This document shows, one piece after another, positions 60,818 through 64,000 of a stretch of 64,000 nucleotides of DNA (position 1 is the stretch's first letter; each line of letters starts with the position of its first letter). Origin of the DNA: an uncultured Clostridia bacterium (GTDB lineage: Bacteria > Bacillota > Clostridia > Lachnospirales > Anaerotignaceae); NCBI GenBank assembly GCA_910583755.1, contig CAJTZO010000005.1, forward strand, positions 1 through 64,000, in the 5' to 3' direction. The notes beneath the pieces are model-generated. The model was not told the origin of the DNA. It made no database searches and saw only the letters and a program-made list of their open reading frames with translations. The position numbers were made by a program, and so were the translations under genes.

Positions 60818-61666
60818 ATGAGCTGGGGAGAAATATTTAAGGCGTTTTTGTTTGGGATTGTAGAAGGTATTACAGAATGGCTGCCTATCAGTAGTACAGG
60901 GCATATGATTCTTTTACAAGAATTTGTAACATTAAAAATGTCAGATAAATTTATGGAAATGTTTTTTGTTGTAATACAATTAGGTGCAATTTTAGCAGTT
61001 GTATTATTGTATTGGAAAAAATTATTTCCTTTTTCTTTTAAAAAAGGACTAAAAATAAAAATATCTATTTTGCAAATGTGGTTTAAGATTATATTTGCTT
61101 GCATACCTGCGGCTGTCATTGGTATTTTATTTGATGACCAATTAAATGCATGGTTTTATAATTATCAAACTGTATCTATTATGTTAATTTTATTTGGTAT
61201 TTTATTTTTGGTAATTGAAAATATGAATTATGGAAAAAAATCAGAGATTGTAAAGCTTTCTCAAATTACATATAAAACAGCTTTTTTAATTGGTCTGTTT
61301 CAGTTGATTGCAGCCGTATTTCCGGGCACTTCCCGCTCTGGTGCAACAATTATAGGTGGGTTGTTAATTGGTATGTCTCGTACTGTTGCCGCAGAATTTA
61401 CTTTCTTTTTAGCAGTACCTGTTATGTTTGGGGCTAGTTTATTAAAATTAATAAAATTTGGTATTAGTTTTGAAAGTGATGAAATTGCTGTTCTTTTGGT
61501 AGGGATGGTAGTAGCATTTGTTGTTTCCATTCTTTCCATTAAGTTTTTAATGGGATATATCAAAAAAAATAATTTTAAGGCTTTTGGATGGTATAGAATT
61601 GTATTAGGTATTTTAGTATTAATTTATTTTGGTATACAAACATTACTGACATTTCTTGCGGTGTAA
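60818..61666 (+). CDS. uppP: Undecaprenyl-diphosphatase UppP (BacA)
   Basis: A 282-residue membrane phosphatase with the two BacA motifs: GITEWLPISSTGHMIL near the N-terminus (Glu and Ser/His catalytic set) and FPGTSRSGATIIGGLLIGM in the second half. It converts undecaprenyl diphosphate to the monophosphate on the outer leaflet, which a DUF368 protein such as the one at 18 kb would return inward. It has an AAAGGAGG site and a terminator directly after the stop. Confidence 0.96.
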   Translation: MSWGEIFKAFLFGIVEGITEWLPISSTGHMILLQEFVTLKMSDKFMEMFFVVIQLGAILAVVLLYWKKLFPFSFKKGLKIKISILQMWFKIIFACIPAAVIGILFDDQLNAWFYNYQTVSIMLILFGILFLVIENMNYGKKSEIVKLSQITYKTAFLIGLFQLIAAVFPGTSRSGATIIGGLLIGMSRTVAAEFTFFLAVPVMFGASLLKLIKFGISFESDEIAVLLVGMVVAFVVSILSIKFLMGYIKKNNFKAFGWYRIVLGILVLIYFGIQTLLTFLAV

Positions 61667-61712
61667 AAAATTCCGGTTTGCATAAAATAAAGTGCGAACC
61701 GGAATTTTTTTT
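61665..61712. terminator. Bidirectional terminator after uppP
   Basis: AAAAATTCCGGTTTGCA pairs with TGCGAACCGGAATTTTT (one G-T pair) around a short loop, with T-runs on both strands, between convergent genes. Confidence 0.85.
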
Positions 61713-61716
61713 GACA

Positions 61717-62313
61717 TTAAGATTTTTTCATAGAAAAATGTGCGTCTAATATTTTTTCTGCAATTCTTTTTTCTGTATTTGCCTGTATGACCAATTGCAA
61801 CACCACAATAATATTTTGAATCAATTCATTTTCATATTTATGACATTCTGGTAATGATTGTGTATACTCCATATAATTATTTTCTAAGATGGAGGTAATA
61901 TTTTTTTCATTTTGTTGCTGTAATGTTACAAAATCACGATAAATCATTTCTAAAAGTGGTGAGTCTGCATTTTTTGTCAATTCTTCTGTTACTGGTTTAA
62001 AAAGATGGTAAATATCCGTAATAGATAAAATAGATTTTAGATGATAAATCATAATTAAAAGCATAATATGATTTTTAGTATATTTCTTTTTTTGTGGTGG
62101 CGGAAAAATTTTTGCTTTTGCATAGTTGTTAATCATTGTTTTTGTAAGAATTTTATCATTTTTATTGCGTTTACAGCCAGACAAAGAAGTTTCTATCAAT
62201 GTCGTTACTTGGTCCATGTATAAATCTATGTTAGGAATAGATTCGATTGGTACAATAGAGTGGCTGTTTATTATTTTTGAAATTTGTTCTATCATAGTTT
62301 TTTGTTCTTTCAT
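61717..62313 (-). CDS. DUF1836 domain protein
   Basis: A 198-residue DUF1836 protein. Its signature region LTKTMINNYAKAKIFPPP and KKKYTKNHIMLLIMIYHLK resembles a MerR-like winged helix, followed by SITDIYHLFKPVTEEL and a helical C-terminus. The family is found in Firmicutes and is thought to be regulatory. It has a GGGTGA site and its own promoter, divergent from the hemolysin-III gene; targets are unknown. Confidence 0.88.
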   Translation of the reverse strand: MKEQKTMIEQISKIINSHSIVPIESIPNIDLYMDQVTTLIETSLSGCKRNKNDKILTKTMINNYAKAKIFPPPQKKKYTKNHIMLLIMIYHLKSILSITDIYHLFKPVTEELTKNADSPLLEMIYRDFVTLQQQNEKNITSILENNYMEYTQSLPECHKYENELIQNIIVVLQLVIQANTEKRIAEKILDAHFSMKKS

Positions 62314-62361
62314 CTGTATTCACCCATTTAAAAAAAATAAAAAAATTAATAACGTAACTAT

Positions 62362-62390
62362 ATTATATAGTATTATAAACTATGTCGCAA
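62362..62390 (-). promoter_or_regulatory. Predicted promoter of DUF1836 gene
   Basis: On the minus strand TTGCGA (62390-62385) and TATAAT (62367-62362) are exactly 17 bases apart, about 48 bases before the ATG. Confidence 0.65.
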
Positions 62391-62410
62391 GAATAAATCA
62401 AAAATTTTTG

Positions 62411-62439
62411 TTGTAAAAATAATAAAAAAAGGTTATAAT
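62411..62439 (+). promoter_or_regulatory. Predicted promoter of hemolysin-III gene
   Basis: TTGTAA (62411-62416) and TATAAT (62434-62439), 17-base spacer, 55 bases before the ATG, and divergent from the DUF1836 promoter only 20 bases away. Confidence 0.65.
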
Positions 62440-62494
62440 ATCTATATCATTAAATGTAGTTTTAAAAACTAGATAATACGGTTAGGAGATGTTT

Positions 62495-63160
62495 ATGATG
62501 AAAGAAGAAAAAAACAGAAAATTTCGGATTAAAGAACCTGTAAATGCACTTACCCATTTTTTAGGATTTTTATTATCCATTCCTATTCTGATTATATTTT
62601 TAAAAAAGGCAAGTGAAGAAGCCTCCATTGTTTCTGTGATTGCTTTTTTAATATTTGGTATTTCCTTGCTACTTTTATATGGTGCAAGCACTATTTATCA
62701 TACCTTGCGTATCTCTGAAAAAGGAACTGCCTTTTTAAGACGTGTTGACCATATGATGATTTTTGTTTTAATTGCAGGAACATATACCCCCGTTTGTTTA
62801 ATTCCCCTTAGAGGGAAATGGGGATGGACACTGTTAATTTGTGTATGGACATTTGCCATTGCAGGGATTTTATTAAAAATTTTTTGGTTGAATGCACCAA
62901 GGTGGTTTTCAACATTACTTTATGTGGTAATGGGTTGGCTTGTATTAATTGCTTTTGTGCCATTAGAGAAAGCAATTCCGATTAGTGGTATTGTGTTACT
63001 TGCTGCTGGTGGTATTGTGTATACAATTGGAGCAGTTATTTATGCTGTGAAATGGTCAAAGTTAAAATTAAAATATTTTGGATTTCATGAAATATTTCAT
63101 TTATTTGTGATGGGAGGAAGTGCTTTGCATATCCTTTTTATGTTTCAATATGTGCTGTAA
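62495..63160 (+). CDS. Hemolysin III / PAQR family membrane protein
   Basis: A 221-residue seven-helix protein of the YqfA/HlyIII (PAQR-related) family. The metal-site motifs are YGASTIYHTLR (Ser and His), RVDHMMIFVLIAGTYTPV (Asp) and the final FGFHEIFHLFVMGGSALH (two His). Bacterial members affect membrane fluidity or lipid metabolism, and the hemolysin name is historical. The chosen ATG at 62495 is six bases after AGGAG; ATG 62489 is adjacent to it and ATG 62498 is possible. A strong terminator follows. Confidence 0.92.
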   Translation: MMKEEKNRKFRIKEPVNALTHFLGFLLSIPILIIFLKKASEEASIVSVIAFLIFGISLLLLYGASTIYHTLRISEKGTAFLRRVDHMMIFVLIAGTYTPVCLIPLRGKWGWTLLICVWTFAIAGILLKIFWLNAPRWFSTLLYVVMGWLVLIAFVPLEKAIPISGIVLLAAGGIVYTIGAVIYAVKWSKLKLKYFGFHEIFHLFVMGGSALHILFMFQYVL

Positions 63161-63225
63161 TCTGATTTTTTAAAAAGAAGTTTAGAAAAAAACTTTAATA
63201 GTTCATATAATTGGAATAAAGTTTT

Positions 63226-63263
63226 AAGTCTTATAAATAAGTAATTTATAGGACTTATTTTTT
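63226..63263 (+). terminator. Intrinsic terminator after hemolysin-III gene
   Basis: AAGTCTTATAAAT-AAGTA-ATTTATAGGACTT (13 bp with one G-T pair) followed by ATTTTTTT. Confidence 0.8.
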
Positions 63264-63330
63264 TGATGTTTATTTCTTTTGGTGAATTTTTATTATATAA
63301 TAATTATAGCATTAAAAAAATAGGAAAGGG

Positions 63331-64000
63331 ATGAATGGATTGCGGTTATTTTGGAGTACACTTGCTTTTTTTACTATTTTGCCTGTACCAAGTTCCTACC
63401 AAAAACAGCAAGAACTTTCCAAAGGAATTTTATATTGTACATTGATAGGGTTATTGATAGGTTTAATTGACTACTTATGTTATGGTGTTGCAATATTCTT
63501 TTTTAAGTTGTCATGGATAGGAGCAATATGTGCTGTTTTGTCTGAAACCATTGTCACAGGTGGATTCCATTTGAACGGTTTAGCAAATACCTGTGATGGC
63601 TTTGTTACAACAGCAAAAAAAGAAAAAATGTTAGAAAGAATCAAAAATAAAAAAATAGGTACCAATGGTGCACTTGCATTGATTTTTGATATTGTATTAA
63701 AGATTGTGTTTTTGGAAAATAATGGGTATTTAGCTGTTTTATTAGCACCAGTAGCAGGAAAAATGGCAATTCCTATTTTTACAAAAAGTAATGCTGCAAA
63801 ACAGCAAGGAAGTTCTTTGTATTTAACACCAAAGTATACAAAGGATATGATAGGAGCGATTTTGATAGGAATTGCACTTTTGACAGGCTTTTTACAAGTA
63901 AAAAGCATATTTCCTATTTTAACAGTGTTATTGTCTGCCTTTCTTTTTCGAGAATATTGTCAGCAAAAAAATGGAAGTATGACAAAGGATACCTTAGGCG
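63331..64000 (+). CDS. cobS: Cobalamin synthase CobS, partial at window end
   Basis: The open frame begins MNGLRLFWSTLAFFTILPVP, the usual CobS opening, and runs without a stop to the window edge (223 codons visible). The signature region reads GGFHLNGLANTCDGF, followed by LERIKNKKIGTNGALALI as in adenosylcobinamide-GDP ribazoletransferases. Enteric CobS has HLDGLADTCDG there, so two of three Asp are Asn in this protein. CobS joins cobinamide-GDP and alpha-ribazole in the last B12 steps. AGGA lies five bases before ATG 63331; the in-frame TTG at 63340 is an alternative. No cobalamin riboswitch is seen in the 170 bases upstream. Confidence 0.85.
   Translation, partial: MNGLRLFWSTLAFFTILPVPSSYQKQQELSKGILYCTLIGLLIGLIDYLCYGVAIFFFKLSWIGAICAVLSETIVTGGFHLNGLANTCDGFVTTAKKEKMLERIKNKKIGTNGALALIFDIVLKIVFLENNGYLAVLLAPVAGKMAIPIFTKSNAAKQQGSSLYLTPKYTKDMIGAILIGIALLTGFLQVKSIFPILTVLLSAFLFREYCQQKNGSMTKDTLG

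Noticed and set aside
63161..63330. Cobalamin riboswitch before cobS
   Set aside because: The gap contains only the preceding terminator and A/T-rich sequence; no B12-box-like motif is seen.

Overview
The window reads as chromosome from a low-G+C anaerobic Firmicute, most likely a Clostridia/Lachnospirales-type organism (inference). The sequence is A/T-rich, nearly every gene has an AGGAGG-type ribosome binding site, and the yqhY-nusB-xseAB-ispA-dxs-tlyA-argR-recN block is the Bacillota arrangement. A butyryl-CoA-dehydrogenase-like gene carries a near-perfect Rex operator, and the iron supply genes are feoAB. I see no rRNA, tRNA, CRISPR array, transposase or prophage gene.

Layout. 0.15-3.1 kb: MoxR ATPase and DUF58 (minus strand), then a CPBP membrane protease. 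3.2-7.2 kb: a tiny Cys/Asn-rich protein, a ferredoxin-like protein, a sugar O-acetyltransferase and feoA-feoB. 7.6-17.4 kb: a ribosyl-compound locus made of a LacI-ribokinase fusion regulator, a second ribokinase, a BMP lipoprotein, an ABC ATPase with two permeases, an ADP-ribosylglycohydrolase-family enzyme and a flavodoxin-fold oxidoreductase. It looks like a nucleoside or ribosyl uptake, cleavage and phosphorylation module. 17.5-25.2 kb: a YaeR-like VOC protein, a DUF368 polyprenyl-phosphate transporter, a heterodimeric ABC exporter behind an attenuator-like leader, a cytidylate-kinase-like protein, purE and secG. 25.4-28.9 kb: rnr and an NSS transporter. 29-38.9 kb: the nusB-to-recN block, including ispA and dxs for isoprenoids. 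39-48.9 kb: an XRE regulator, a cysteine desulfurase, transaldolase-transketolase, thpR, the acyl-CoA dehydrogenase, a flavin reductase and an RsmF-type methyltransferase. 49-57.4 kb: a YgiQ radical SAM protein, thrC, a DUF6440 protein, a HisJ-type phosphatase, mnmA and a DUF2975-XRE-DUF4173 operon. 57.5-64 kb: yajC, a PstS-like anchored protein with an unknown lipoprotein, uppP, a DUF1836 regulator, a hemolysin-III protein and the start of cobS, which is cut by the window edge.

The most unusual content is not coding. The longer intergenic gaps are filled with modular, hairpin-rich repeats. The main family has six copies carrying the TGGGTG hairpin plus several partial ones. Its full copies have inward-facing ends related to CAGTCTGTCAA, and it occurs in both orientations. 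Three elements are bracketed by 21-26 bp near-direct repeats that are themselves hairpins, in two cases a gene's own terminator. Two further families occur, one as a 162-bp tandem pair. Other points of interest are the 17-cysteine mini-protein, the LacI-PfkB fusion with an altered kinase anion hole, the exporter leader with a 32-codon ORF running through its terminator, and a CobS with two Asp-to-Asn changes in its signature.
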